Source: Candidatus Thorarchaeota archaeon
Lineage (GTDB): Archaea; Asgardarchaeota; Thorarchaeia; Thorarchaeales; Thorarchaeaceae
Reading direction: 5' to 3'
Length of the DNA stretch: 64,000 nt
Assembly: GCA_011365025.1 (NCBI GenBank)
Contig: RDOF01000008.1
Location: forward strand, 1-64,000
This document shows, piece after piece, positions 27,421 to 36,892 of this stretch. Both the position numbers and the translations under genes were made by a program. Within the stretch, counting starts at the first letter, position 1. Each line of letters starts with the position of its first letter. A model generated the notes under the pieces. The model was not told the DNA's origin and did no database searches. It saw only the letters and a program-made list of their open reading frames with translations.

Positions 27421-27596
27421 TGCAGAGAGACCTGTCTAGGTCTCATTATCGACACCCCCGCACATTTAACTCAGCTAATATATTCTTTACCCACCTGTGT
27501 TCCAAGTGGTTTTCATTCAGAAACAGTCAGCAAGAAGAGTGAAGAGATTCGTTCACTTTATCAATAGATTGTGACTGAGGGATGTAGGTGAAGAAA

Positions 27597-28835
27597 ATGG
27601 AGCACACTTCTAAGCTCATCATTGGTAGCCGAAGCTGGAATCTCCAAGGGCGCAAGATAGCACTTTGTGTGACAGGAAGTGTAGCTGCTGTTGAATGTGT
27701 GGCCATTGCTAGACTACTTATGCGCCACGGAGCAGAAGTCTACTGCATGATGAGTCCAATGGCCCAAAAAATCATCCATCCAAATCTTCTGGAATGGGCC
27801 ACAGGCAATCCCTGCATCACTGAACTCACAGGACAGATTGAGCATATCACACTGGCGGGGAAACATGAAGACCACGTTGACCTAGTTCTGATAGCACCAT
27901 CAACGGCAAACACGATAGGAAAGATTGCGAATGGTATTGATGATACTGCAGTCACAACGACGGCATCTTCGGCAATCGGTGCAGAAATACCACTAGTCAT
28001 TGTCCCTGCAATGCATGAGTCTATGTATAGGCATCCCTCGGTAATTGAGAACATTGAGAAATTGAGAACTATGGGTATTCACATCATTTCTCCAAGAAGA
28101 GAAGAAGCAAAGGCAAAGATACCAACACCGGAATCAATCGTAGAGTTTGTCATTGGGATCCTTGGTCCACGAGACTTTGTTGGAAAGCGGATTGTAATCA
28201 CAGCTGGACCCACCAGAGGGTGGATTGACAGGGTTCGATTCATTACAAATCCGTCTTCTGGGAAGATGGGCATCGAACTGGCAAAGGAAGCATTGGCAAG
28301 GGGCGCCGATGTGGACCTCATACTTGGCCCAACAGCGGAACAGCCACCGGAAGGAGCACACGTTAGAAGTGTGGAAACGCCTGATGAGATGATGGCCGCT
28401 GTTCGGAATGCCCTATCCGACACCATGACTGATGCGTTCATCTCGTCCGCGGCAGTCCTGGACTATATTCCACCCAAGAAGATTGAGGAGAAGACTCCTT
28501 CGGGCAAGGAGAAACTTGTAATTGAACTGCACCCAACAAGGAAGATAATCGAAGCAGTTCGCCAAGAGCACAAGGACTTATTCATTGTCGGATTCAAGGT
28601 GGAATCCGGTGTCACGGATGAAGAACTTGAAAAACGGGCTAGGGCAAAAATTGATGCAGGAATCTGCAATCTCATGGTGGCAAATGATGCAGAAAGAAAG
28701 GGCGTTGCCTTTGGCGGGGATACAAACGAAGTCCTCATAGTTGATGCCAAGGGCATTGTTGACAAAGTCAGCCTTACTTCCAAGCGCGAGGCTGCCCGAC
28801 GAATTCTTTCTACCTTGGGATCCAGACTCAATTGA
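27597..28835 (+). CDS. coaBC: Phosphopantothenoylcysteine decarboxylase / phosphopantothenate--cysteine ligase
   Basis: Bifunctional CoA enzyme, 412 residues. The start is the ATG at 27597 with AGGTGA 6 bases before; a GTG at 27588 is in frame. The N-terminal flavin decarboxylase half has CVTGSVAAVE, APSTANTIGKIANGI and the PAMHESM segment (active-site region). The C-terminal ligase half has ITAGPTRGWIDRVRFITNPSSGKMG and MVANDAERKGVAFGGDTNEV. It joins cysteine to phosphopantothenate and decarboxylates the product. Divergent from the pantoate kinase side, it completes a near-full CoA route in 5 kb. Confidence 0.96.
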   Translation: MEHTSKLIIGSRSWNLQGRKIALCVTGSVAAVECVAIARLLMRHGAEVYCMMSPMAQKIIHPNLLEWATGNPCITELTGQIEHITLAGKHEDHVDLVLIAPSTANTIGKIANGIDDTAVTTTASSAIGAEIPLVIVPAMHESMYRHPSVIENIEKLRTMGIHIISPRREEAKAKIPTPESIVEFVIGILGPRDFVGKRIVITAGPTRGWIDRVRFITNPSSGKMGIELAKEALARGADVDLILGPTAEQPPEGAHVRSVETPDEMMAAVRNALSDTMTDAFISSAAVLDYIPPKKIEEKTPSGKEKLVIELHPTRKIIEAVRQEHKDLFIVGFKVESGVTDEELEKRARAKIDAGICNLMVANDAERKGVAFGGDTNEVLIVDAKGIVDKVSLTSKREAARRILSTLGSRLN

Positions 28836-28855
28836 TAGTCAGAGATATATGACCC

Positions 28856-29218
28856 CTAGAGAATTTCCAGCAAAGTATCAGCCATGCGTTTCATGTCAAC
28901 AAAAATAAGACCAAGCTGAGCATCTGCTTTCGCAAGCACCAAGAAGAGAGCGCTGTCGCCAACTGATGTGAGCAAGGTATATCCCTTGTCGCCTTTGACA
29001 TAGATTTCAAGCAGAGTTCCACGGTCCAGTTCAGTTGTAGCTTTCTCGCCAAGAGATAGCATTGCTGCACTGATTGCGGCAACACGCTCTTGTTCACTTT
29101 CCGGAAGGGCAGATGAAATCATAAGTCCGTCCAGTGAAACCAAGGCGGCACCTTCAACTCCGGGAACGGTTTCGAAATCCCGAATAATTTTGTTAATTGT
29201 ATCAACACGGCTAGACAT
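28856..29218 (-). CDS. Roadblock/LC7-domain protein
   Basis: 120 residues from the ATG at 29218 with GAGAGG upstream. The sequence MSSRVDTINKIIRDFETVPGV.., GAALVSLDGLMISSALP, ..ERVAAISAAMLSLGEKA.. and GYTLLTSVGDSALFLVLA is the standard roadblock alpha-beta fold. Roadblock proteins (MglB, LAMTOR/Ragulator, dynein LC7) dimerise and bind or regulate small GTPases. Four GTPase genes lie elsewhere in this window, including an MglA-like one 7 kb away; pairing is an inference. Confidence 0.92.
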   Translation of the reverse strand: MSSRVDTINKIIRDFETVPGVEGAALVSLDGLMISSALPESEQERVAAISAAMLSLGEKATTELDRGTLLEIYVKGDKGYTLLTSVGDSALFLVLAKADAQLGLIFVDMKRMADTLLEIL

Positions 29219-29317
29219 TGATAGGCCTCTCTTTGGTCGAATCGGATTCAAGTCGCAATTGGACTCTATAAAATGTTGTTGTCAGACATGCTCCTTAGAT
29301 GTCCAATTTTGCGCAAT

Positions 29318-32300
29318 TCAGGACACTCCGAAGAAATCCTTGGGGTCGAAACGCTCATCCTGCTGCTTTTGTTGATCTCGTTCCTGCTTGGACTTCTTGC
29401 CTTTACTTCCCTTCCAAGACACGGTTTCGCCACGGCGTCGCTTGAGACAGAGGTAACCCACGGCAGTAATAATCGCTGCACCGCCAAGAATCACTATTGC
29501 AGCGAGCGGAAATGGGCGGATTGTGATGAATCCAACGAGAACAAGAGAAAGCGTATCATATCCATTCTTTTGCCCATATATCACCACATCAAAAGTACCA
29601 ACCCGTCCCCGAGTCCAATCCTCTGTTAGGGTGACAGTGTATAGTCCCAAGCCCAATGGAATAACGGTGACCGATTCATTACCAATCTGAACATCCAGAG
29701 ATACGTCAGGCAAGCCAACGCCAACGCGGTCCGTGATTTCCAAAGTGAGTACGACTCGATCACCTTCCCATATGATGTATTGATTCATCTGTATTGAGTT
29801 CAGACTAATGGAAGGCGCGGCTCCCCAGCGGATGGCATTTTCAACGACATCGGTTCTAGCTGTCCCGGCGGGATTTGTTGTGGTGATTGCAGCCTTTCCA
29901 GAGTCCACAACGCCTGCTACTAAGACTGGATGGCCACCACCCTCGACTAGGACCGTAAAGTTCCGCCAATAGGATGAGAAGTATCCCTGATAGCCAATGG
30001 TCTCATTCATCGGATTTGGGTTCGACACAAGAGGATGACCAGTATCTGTGATGTCTATCGATAAACCGGACTCGGAGTTGTCGATTACAAGAGGCCAAGG
30101 TAGCCAGCTCATATCACCTGAGGCACCAAAGATAACAAGGGCTCCACCATCTTTGACATATCGGCTTACGCTTGGCGTGGAACTGGAGAGCAGCGGTGCA
30201 AACGATTGAATTGTTGCTGGTTCAATCAGGACGGTTCTAGCTAGCGGGAAAACAATTTCAAAGGAGGAGTAATTGCTTACCTGATAGTACTCAAAATCAG
30301 CAGCTAAGCTAACCAGAGGAACTGTAAGATAATCGGTGGCGCCAAGAGCAAGGACAGATGGAGCTCCTTGCGCAGGGGTATGCCCATCCAGAATGAGTGT
30401 GGTGGGATCCAAAGCTGAGATGCGCGAATCGTCATCCGGAATGTATAGCTTCACACTAGGGTCCCCAAACAATACCTGCTGATTGGCGTAGTCGCGTGGG
30501 TCCCGGGTTTCAAGCGGGTCCGTAAAGTCTGAGGAAATCAGAGATAACGCATTGCTGAGTGAAACCCCAGTGGCATTGCCATCGCAGAGTGCTTGAGTGA
30601 GCATAATGGATAGCATTCCAGCGGGCTGGAAATAGACCGTCCTTGGTGAAGCGGTCACGCCAACCGCACCATGTTCCATTAGCATAAGAGGTAGTCGCGA
30701 CCCTCCAAGCAAGCAGGCAGTTAGGATAACAATTGGAGACCCAATATTGTCCAGTGCCGCGTCAAGATCATCAGTTGTCCGTGTGATATGGTGAATAGCT
30801 TCAGCCTCAAAAAGAACGGGATTAACCAGCCGGTCATTATTATAGTCGCGAACAGCTTCACTGTATTCATATCCATAGCTTGTATCCGCATCTCTGAGGG
30901 AGAATATACCTAGGCCATCAGGCCTATCCGGAGGGTCTCTGGGTGCCAACGTGAGAGTGCCGTGTGTGCTGAAAGACCATAGCCCAATCTGCGAAGCAAA
31001 AGTATCAAACACTTGTTGAGCACCAACGTGCGCTGAAACATTGAATCCGGCATCTTGGAGGGCATCAAGACTATCATCAATTTGTCGAATCTCGTACCCA
31101 TTGTAGAAATTATCAACAAAGGGAGCACCATCAGTATATGCATATAACGAAAGCAGAGCTTCGTCAGCATTCTCAGAGGTCATGAATAGGAATCTGTGCA
31201 GGGCGGCACGATTGGCAAACACGCTAGCTAATGCGGAACTCGGTGCCGGAATCCGTCCAGGACTAAAATGGCTCTGGAGAGACCTATCAAAGCTAATCTT
31301 CAGGAGGCTTGTTGGAGAGTAGATGACTACCTCCTGCGAGTCGTTGCTGGCATATGCCCCACGGTCAGCTATGAACGCCTCAAATGCATCTGCACAAGAT
31401 TCCATTGAGAACTTATTTGGAATTCGTTCGTCGTACCATCCATTTTCCGTTCGTGTTGTCCATCGATTCTGGACGTAGATATCAATATCAGGCCCGACAA
31501 AGTAGGGGGCCCAGGTTTCCTCTGCAGCAGTAGTCATGAGATTATTGCCGCCTGTCAGAGAAAGAACAGGGGCACCATGATATGCACCCGAGAATGCGGC
31601 AGGGCCATAGAACTCGTCACCTGTACCAGTAGGAACCGTCAGCACCAAGTCTGGGTTTCCTGAGAGCGCGTGTATAGCATTTGTAACAGCGGAGTAGTTT
31701 TCCAGTAGATGAACTGTGGAAACCAACCCTGATAGCTGAGATTCCAACAGTGTGGCGTGGATGTTTAGCGGGTCAACAAGCAAAACATCGGTGGTGCCAA
31801 GTCGAGAAAGTGTCCATGATGTCACTTCAGGAACGTCATCAGCATCAACATAGAGTAGAGGCGCGTTCATAAGTGAGGCAAGTACTGCACCATTTGCAGC
31901 CGACTCCAAATAAGAAGAAAGATCATTGGGCAAAGAGGAAACAGACCAAGAGAGCTGGGCATTGTTCTGCTCGGGCTCAGGGTTCATCCATGCTCCGATA
32001 ATTGTCCACGCCCCAGGTGAGGGATAAGGAACCTTCATTGAGCTCGACAATGGGCCCGCCAGAATACTCTCTGCAGGAGCCCAAGTCACAAGACGCCCCT
32101 CCGGACTGATGAGAGCGAAGTTCAGGTCCGTGCCGCTATTGTCCCAAGTGGCACTTACATTCAGCCATTTGGCATTATAGGGCACATTAACGGTTTCTGA
32201 AAACCCAGGATGATATTCAATTGAATAGCTGACCGATGTGGTTCCCGTAGACAATCGTTGAAGAGCCATCGTCCACATCCCATCAGTTGAACAGGGATAC

Positions 32301-33139
32301 CAGAAGTAGAGGGGTACAGGAGAAGGCACGTAGGCTGTACTTCTCTCGAAGAATACTTGACTGTACACAGAATAGTCGACGGGTGAGCCAAGAGGGTCGT
32401 AAAGTGTGTGAGTGAGCAATTCAGTTCCAATCCAGTCAAATGTGCCAATCATCCATCCTGCCGATGCAGGAGGCGTGAAGTTTACTGTCTGGGTTGAACC
32501 ATACGTGACAGATGTTGTGGATGAAACTGGGGTTATGGAAGGGCTATCGAATGTGTGTGTTGCACTCCCTGAAGTCACCAACAACTCCTGGAAGCTATCC
32601 TTTGAAAGAGCAATCACCACATTTGCAGAGGTAGTCCAATCCATTAGCGCGAGTTGCCCGGCAATCTCCGCAGAACTGGACGATCGTATTCGGGGGAAGA
32701 GCCTCGTTCCAATTTGAGTTTGAATGCTTTGAATAGCGGAATCAGAGAAATCGCCTATGCTAATCGCCTGTGTTATAGATTCAGAATCGCCCAAATATTC
32801 TGCCCAATCCCCAACCAGCCATTTTTCCGAATCCGACCCGACTGAATGAATCAATGGAGATATGTATTGCGTTCCATTGTGTAAATAAATGGAGGTCGGA
32901 ACTGCCGCCATGTAAGCAAAATCGTCCACATAGGAATAGGGATTCGATGCAACGAAGGCTGCACGTCGCATTGGGGTTGGAGTGTCTGGAAGTGTGGTTG
33001 AAAGCGCATAAGGACCATTATCAACTCCCACGGGGACTAGTTCTGAGAAGGTCAGTGAACCTACGGCAACAAAAGCCATCGGGACAATAAGTGCTAGTAT
33101 AAGTGAGGCAGTATATTGTTTCTTTTTAGTGATTTTCAA
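29318..33139 (-). CDS. Large secreted, membrane-anchored C25 (gingipain)-like protease
   Basis: 1273 residues from the TTG at 33139, preceded by AAGGAG 10 bases upstream; the frame extends to 33175. A signal segment (TASLILALIVPMAFVAVGSL) is followed by a long extracellular region with beta domains. The protease core shows WSFSTHGT (His about residue 726, codon 30962-30964) and, 83 residues later, VILTACLLGG (Cys about 809, codon 30713-30715), then EHGAVGVTASPRTV and FGDPSVKLYIP, the clan CD gingipain pattern. A C-terminal Ig-like domain, TM helix and basic Lys-rich tail end it. It probably acts on extracellular proteins; activity is inferred. Confidence 0.78.
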   Translation of the reverse strand: MKITKKKQYTASLILALIVPMAFVAVGSLTFSELVPVGVDNGPYALSTTLPDTPTPMRRAAFVASNPYSYVDDFAYMAAVPTSIYLHNGTQYISPLIHSVGSDSEKWLVGDWAEYLGDSESITQAISIGDFSDSAIQSIQTQIGTRLFPRIRSSSSAEIAGQLALMDWTTSANVVIALSKDSFQELLVTSGSATHTFDSPSITPVSSTTSVTYGSTQTVNFTPPASAGWMIGTFDWIGTELLTHTLYDPLGSPVDYSVYSQVFFERSTAYVPSPVPLYFWYPCSTDGMWTMALQRLSTGTTSVSYSIEYHPGFSETVNVPYNAKWLNVSATWDNSGTDLNFALISPEGRLVTWAPAESILAGPLSSSMKVPYPSPGAWTIIGAWMNPEPEQNNAQLSWSVSSLPNDLSSYLESAANGAVLASLMNAPLLYVDADDVPEVTSWTLSRLGTTDVLLVDPLNIHATLLESQLSGLVSTVHLLENYSAVTNAIHALSGNPDLVLTVPTGTGDEFYGPAAFSGAYHGAPVLSLTGGNNLMTTAAEETWAPYFVGPDIDIYVQNRWTTRTENGWYDERIPNKFSMESCADAFEAFIADRGAYASNDSQEVVIYSPTSLLKISFDRSLQSHFSPGRIPAPSSALASVFANRAALHRFLFMTSENADEALLSLYAYTDGAPFVDNFYNGYEIRQIDDSLDALQDAGFNVSAHVGAQQVFDTFASQIGLWSFSTHGTLTLAPRDPPDRPDGLGIFSLRDADTSYGYEYSEAVRDYNNDRLVNPVLFEAEAIHHITRTTDDLDAALDNIGSPIVILTACLLGGSRLPLMLMEHGAVGVTASPRTVYFQPAGMLSIMLTQALCDGNATGVSLSNALSLISSDFTDPLETRDPRDYANQQVLFGDPSVKLYIPDDDSRISALDPTTLILDGHTPAQGAPSVLALGATDYLTVPLVSLAADFEYYQVSNYSSFEIVFPLARTVLIEPATIQSFAPLLSSSTPSVSRYVKDGGALVIFGASGDMSWLPWPLVIDNSESGLSIDITDTGHPLVSNPNPMNETIGYQGYFSSYWRNFTVLVEGGGHPVLVAGVVDSGKAAITTTNPAGTARTDVVENAIRWGAAPSISLNSIQMNQYIIWEGDRVVLTLEITDRVGVGLPDVSLDVQIGNESVTVIPLGLGLYTVTLTEDWTRGRVGTFDVVIYGQKNGYDTLSLVLVGFITIRPFPLAAIVILGGAAIITAVGYLCLKRRRGETVSWKGSKGKKSKQERDQQKQQDERFDPKDFFGVS

Positions 33140-33262
33140 GTGAAAGGCACTCCTTGAGGACAATCCTGAAATCAATCCAACTAACGAAGAAGGATTTTCT
33201 CAGATTATGGACCGATCATGCAACTTTGTATTATGAAGAAGTCCATATAATGGAACCTGCGA

Positions 33263-34156
33263 TTATTCCTCGAAATCAAGGGATCCCTCGTCGAAGTCCT
33301 CGTCGAACTCCTCGTCAAAGTCCTCGTCACCCTCTTCCTCAGTTTCTTCTTCCTCTTCGGGCAACGCATCCCTTAGGTCGTCAAGTATCTTTCTAAGACG
33401 ACGACGTGTAGCCTTAGGAACATCCCACATCTTTTGCTCAGCCCGGTCTACGACCTCTCGGGCAATATCATAGATCTCAGCATCGAGGTAGTGCTGTGCA
33501 GCCTCCACAAAGTGCTCAGCCGACTTCCTTTGGTTGCCATTCATCTCTGCGATATCGCCGAGCAATGATAATGCATCAGCGATTCCGGCCTTGTCATCAA
33601 TATCACGGTAAATCTTCAGGGCCTTCTTGAACTCCTTCTCTGCCGATTCCCAGTCCTCTCGGTCGGCATAGGCATTTCCAACATCCATTACTGTACTTGC
33701 AACACCCTGCTCGTTTCCTGCTGACTTGTACGCATGTTGTGCTTCCTTGAAATACTCAAGTGCTTTGTCGAACTCCCCAAGCCCGTGTTTTGCTAAGCCC
33801 AACGCATACATGGCATCCGCTTCGCCATCTGCATTCTTCACTTTCTTGAAGAGCTTCATGGCCTTCTCGCAAGATGCTGCGGCATCATCCCATCGTTCTA
33901 GATTAATCTGAGCGACTCCAAGATTGTACATGGCATCGCTAATGCCGGTTTCGTCCTTGAGACCCTCATAAATCCCCAATGCTTGTTCGAAGCAACCCAG
34001 AGCCTCATCGTATTCGGCGACGGACATGTACACATTACCTACAGCGTTCATAATTCTGGCCGCAGTTTCTTTGTCACCGGCTGCAAGAGCCTCATCCGCT
34101 TGATCAAGGAGCTCTGCCGGGTCCATGTCGTCAAATGAATCATCTTCGTCGCTCAT
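33263..34156 (-). CDS. TPR-repeat protein with acidic tail
   Basis: 297 residues. About five tetratricopeptide repeats run from residue 15 to 235 (for example GNVYMSVAEYDEALGCFEQALGIY, LGVAQINLERWDDAAASCEKA, LGLAKHGLGEFDKALEYFKEA, VGNAYADREDWESAEKEFKKA). The last 45 residues are almost only Glu and Asp with repeated FDEEFDEDFDE units. A protein-protein scaffold is likely; no partner is indicated. The GTPase gene upstream is on the same strand, 64 bases away, and may be co-transcribed. Confidence 0.85.
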   Translation of the reverse strand: MSDEDDSFDDMDPAELLDQADEALAAGDKETAARIMNAVGNVYMSVAEYDEALGCFEQALGIYEGLKDETGISDAMYNLGVAQINLERWDDAAASCEKAMKLFKKVKNADGEADAMYALGLAKHGLGEFDKALEYFKEAQHAYKSAGNEQGVASTVMDVGNAYADREDWESAEKEFKKALKIYRDIDDKAGIADALSLLGDIAEMNGNQRKSAEHFVEAAQHYLDAEIYDIAREVVDRAEQKMWDVPKATRRRLRKILDDLRDALPEEEEETEEEGDEDFDEEFDEDFDEGSLDFEE

Positions 34157-34220
34157 GAGGCATACCTCAGCAAATGAGAAATGATGCTGACTATCTCTCT
34201 TTTGAGCCTTTCTGAATCCA

Positions 34221-34922
34221 CTATTTGCCCATGATTAGATTGGGATTCTCCAGGAACTTCTTTACCTTATCATAGACCTGGAACTGCTCGTCTCCGACCT
34301 GTACCTCAAGGAGCTTTCGTATCTCAAATCGGCGTAAGTATCCAACAGCCTGATCTCTAGTTACATTGAGGTCTTTCATAAGATGCTTTAGACCATCCTT
34401 GGATCCGCTATACTCGGCAAATTTGCTGAATACATTGCTCCACTGCATAATAGAGAGAAATAGCAGAGTTCGCAATAATCGATCAACATTCTCTCCGGTT
34501 TCCGCTGAACAGGGCATTACGGCTTGGCCCACTAAGAACTTCATACGGTCCCTCAATTGGTCAACTCTTCGGGATTCCGCCAAGTCCTGCTTGTTTGCAG
34601 CGACAACGCAAGGCACTCCCGGAAGGAAGAAGGCAATCTCCCTGAAGAAGAGCTTTGCACGGGCATCGGATTCGGGATCAGAGGAATCAACCACGAGGAT
34701 AATTCCATCAGCACCAGAGCTGAGTATTTTTCTCATTGTTCGAAAACGCAAGAGACCAGGAGTCCCAAATAGAAAAACGCTCATTCCATCCACATTAGTC
34801 ATGCCATGATCCATGGCAATTGTTGTGCCTCTTCTTTCAATGTTAATGCAGGCACCGTTTGTGAGATGATGGATGATTTTGCTCTTCCCCGATTCGAATG
34901 GTCCTGTTACTATGATTTTCAT
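34221..34922 (-). CDS. Small GTPase with C-terminal winged-helix-like extension
   Basis: 233 residues. P loop GPFESGKSK, a G3-type FGTPGLLRF, VVDSSDP, and G4 NKQDL are clear; the G5-like CSAETGEN follows. It resembles the SRPRB/COG2229-type GTPases of archaea more than Ras. The final 60 residues (GLKHLMKDLNVTRDQAVGYLRRFEIRKLLEV) look like a winged-helix domain. G3 has Thr-Pro-Gly instead of Ala-Gly-Gln, so GTP hydrolysis may differ. No lipid anchor motif. Probably forms a unit with the downstream TPR gene. Confidence 0.82.
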   Translation of the reverse strand: MKIIVTGPFESGKSKIIHHLTNGACINIERRGTTIAMDHGMTNVDGMSVFLFGTPGLLRFRTMRKILSSGADGIILVVDSSDPESDARAKLFFREIAFFLPGVPCVVAANKQDLAESRRVDQLRDRMKFLVGQAVMPCSAETGENVDRLLRTLLFLSIMQWSNVFSKFAEYSGSKDGLKHLMKDLNVTRDQAVGYLRRFEIRKLLEVQVGDEQFQVYDKVKKFLENPNLIMGK

Positions 34923-35058
34923 AGAACTCCACCTGCGTTCTTCACACCTTGGTGCTGGATTCAGAGTAAAACTTCGGCGTTAAATGGTTTGTCGTACTGA
35001 ATCCCATGAAGACCGATTCTCAGAAGGAAGTAATTTCGCAAGCAGTTCCAAACCCATT

Positions 35059-35067
35059 AATTTATAT
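35059..35067 (+). promoter_or_regulatory. TATA box before a small ORF
   Basis: AATTTATAT lies about 51-59 bases before the ATG at 35118, predicting a start near 35090. An AGGAGTGA ribosome site at 35102-35109 follows, so both transcription and translation signals point to the small ORF. Confidence 0.5.
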
Positions 35068-35117
35068 CGGCAATTCACGAATTATTGTATGCAAGTTCAT
35101 ACAGGAGTGAAGTATGG

Positions 35118-35282
35118 ATGGCTCAGGCGGAGAAAGCAACTGACAAGGAATTCTGGCTGTTTCATGAAGAGATGGAACCTGAAGATGTCAAATTCATCAA
35201 GTCTGTTGAACCAGAGATTGATTTCTCATCATTGGAAGGTATTACAGAACTGATAGACAAGCTTTACCACTTGTTAGGCTAA
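35118..35282 (+). CDS. Small acidic protein of 54 residues
   Basis: Starts MAQAEKATDKEFWLF and ends in a helical ELIDKLYHLLG. It has about 13 Glu/Asp and no Cys. A TATA box and a GGAG-type ribosome site 8 bases before the ATG support it, although no family is known to me. It could be a small regulator or adaptor. It lies between a divergent GTPase gene and rtcB. Confidence 0.5.
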   Translation: MAQAEKATDKEFWLFHEEMEPEDVKFIKSVEPEIDFSSLEGITELIDKLYHLLG

Positions 35283-35446
35283 GAAGCGTTTCTTCATTCA
35301 TCGGAGAAAAGAACTGGTACATCGCCTTATTCTTCGGGTTTGTCACCGGAGATGCAGCTTATGCAGTAGAGCTGATTTGTGGATTCTTCATAAGCCTTAT
35401 AGCCAACACCGGAAATGTGTCCCGCTTGAGCAAGGGGTAACTATCT

Positions 35447-36892
35447 ATGGAAATTAAGAAGTTGAGTGAGAATCTCTATGAGATTCCAGAAAATACACAG
35501 GCATGCATGAGAGTGCCAGTCAGAGTGTACGCTTCAAAGGCACTATTGGACAAGATGAAGCAGGACAAGACCTTCTCACAGGGGGTCAATGTAGCTTGTT
35601 TGCCCGGTATTTATACACACAGCATTATACTGCCTGATGGGCATCAAGGTTATGGGTTCCCGATTGGAGGAGTAGCAGCAACGGATTATGATAGTGGAGT
35701 TATTAGCCCGGGTGGAGTTGGGTATGATATAAACTGCGGCGTACGCGTGCTCACAACAAATTTGGACGAGGAGGATGTAAGACCAAAACTCAGGACACTC
35801 ATTGACCGCCTTTTCACAGATGTGCCCACCGGGATAGGAAAGTCCGGCAAAATCCTGTTGGGCTCAGATAGAGGCGTAGATGAAGTCTTGAATGAGGGGG
35901 CAAAATGGGCTGTTGAACAAGGCTATGGCTGGGAGAAGGACCTAGATCATATCGAAGCAGGCGGCAATCTTGAATATGCAGACGCCTCAAAGGTTTCTCC
36001 AGAGGCAAAGAAACGCGGACGGAATCAAGTTGGTACTCTTGGCTCAGGAAATCATTTTCTTGAGATTCAGCTCGTCGATGAGATATATGACGAGGCGGCC
36101 GCAAAGGCCATGGGCATTGCTCGGAAGGGTCAAGTAATGATTATGATTCATAGTGGTTCTCGAGGACTTGGACATCAAGTATGTGGCGACTACATCAGGA
36201 CAATGACCCATGCTATGAAAAAGTACAACATTGAAGTCCCAGATAGAGAGCTTTGTAGTGTACCCACAACCTCAGATGAAGGCCGGGCGTATCTTGGGGC
36301 AATGAGTGCTGCTGCAAACTTCGCGTGGGCGAATAGACAGGCAATGATGCATTGGACACGTGAGGCATTCTCAAAGGTGATGGGACAGTCACCCGAAGAC
36401 TTAGAGATGAACCTAATCTACGACGTGGCTCATAATATGGGAAAGGTAGAGGAGCACATGATAGAGGGCCACAAGAGAAAGGTTGTTGTACACAGGAAAG
36501 GAGCCACCAGAGCTTTTCCAGCAGGACATCCTGAAACACCTGCAGCATACTCCGGCATTGGCCAGCCTGTGCTCATCCCAGGAACCATGGGAACAGCCTC
36601 GTACATCCTAGTTGGAAATCAGAGGGGCATGGAGCTGACCTTTGGGTCAACAGCACATGGTGCTGGACGTTTCATGAGTAGGAGCAAGGCAAAGCGACAA
36701 TTCCACGGAAAGGCGATTCAACAAGACCTTGCCAATGAAGGGATCATTGTCAGGTCAACTGCTGCGGAGGTAATTGCAGAAGAGGCGCCTGGAGCATACA
36801 AGGATGTTGACGAGGTCGTTAAGGTTTCAGACTCGCTAGGAATCGCCACAAAGGCTGTTAGACTACGACCCATTGGAGTCATCAAGGGTTAG
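35447..36892 (+). CDS. rtcB: RtcB RNA ligase (tRNA splicing ligase)
   Basis: 481 residues, full archaeal length. Joins 2',3'-cyclic-phosphate and 5'-OH RNA ends with GTP and Mn2+. Seen: PDGHQGYGFPIGGVAA, GGVGYDINCGVR (metal Cys), GTLGSGNHFLEIQ (metal His), MIHSGSRGLGHQV, YDVAHNMGKVE, VHRKGATRAFPAGH, and the guanylated His near the C-terminus in GSTAHGAGR. This is the ligase needed to seal spliced tRNA exons, such as the tRNA-Gln at 20.0 kb. Its last 30 bases overlap the convergent EamA-type transporter gene. Confidence 0.97.
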   Translation: MEIKKLSENLYEIPENTQACMRVPVRVYASKALLDKMKQDKTFSQGVNVACLPGIYTHSIILPDGHQGYGFPIGGVAATDYDSGVISPGGVGYDINCGVRVLTTNLDEEDVRPKLRTLIDRLFTDVPTGIGKSGKILLGSDRGVDEVLNEGAKWAVEQGYGWEKDLDHIEAGGNLEYADASKVSPEAKKRGRNQVGTLGSGNHFLEIQLVDEIYDEAAAKAMGIARKGQVMIMIHSGSRGLGHQVCGDYIRTMTHAMKKYNIEVPDRELCSVPTTSDEGRAYLGAMSAAANFAWANRQAMMHWTREAFSKVMGQSPEDLEMNLIYDVAHNMGKVEEHMIEGHKRKVVVHRKGATRAFPAGHPETPAAYSGIGQPVLIPGTMGTASYILVGNQRGMELTFGSTAHGAGRFMSRSKAKRQFHGKAIQQDLANEGIIVRSTAAEVIAEEAPGAYKDVDEVVKVSDSLGIATKAVRLRPIGVIKG

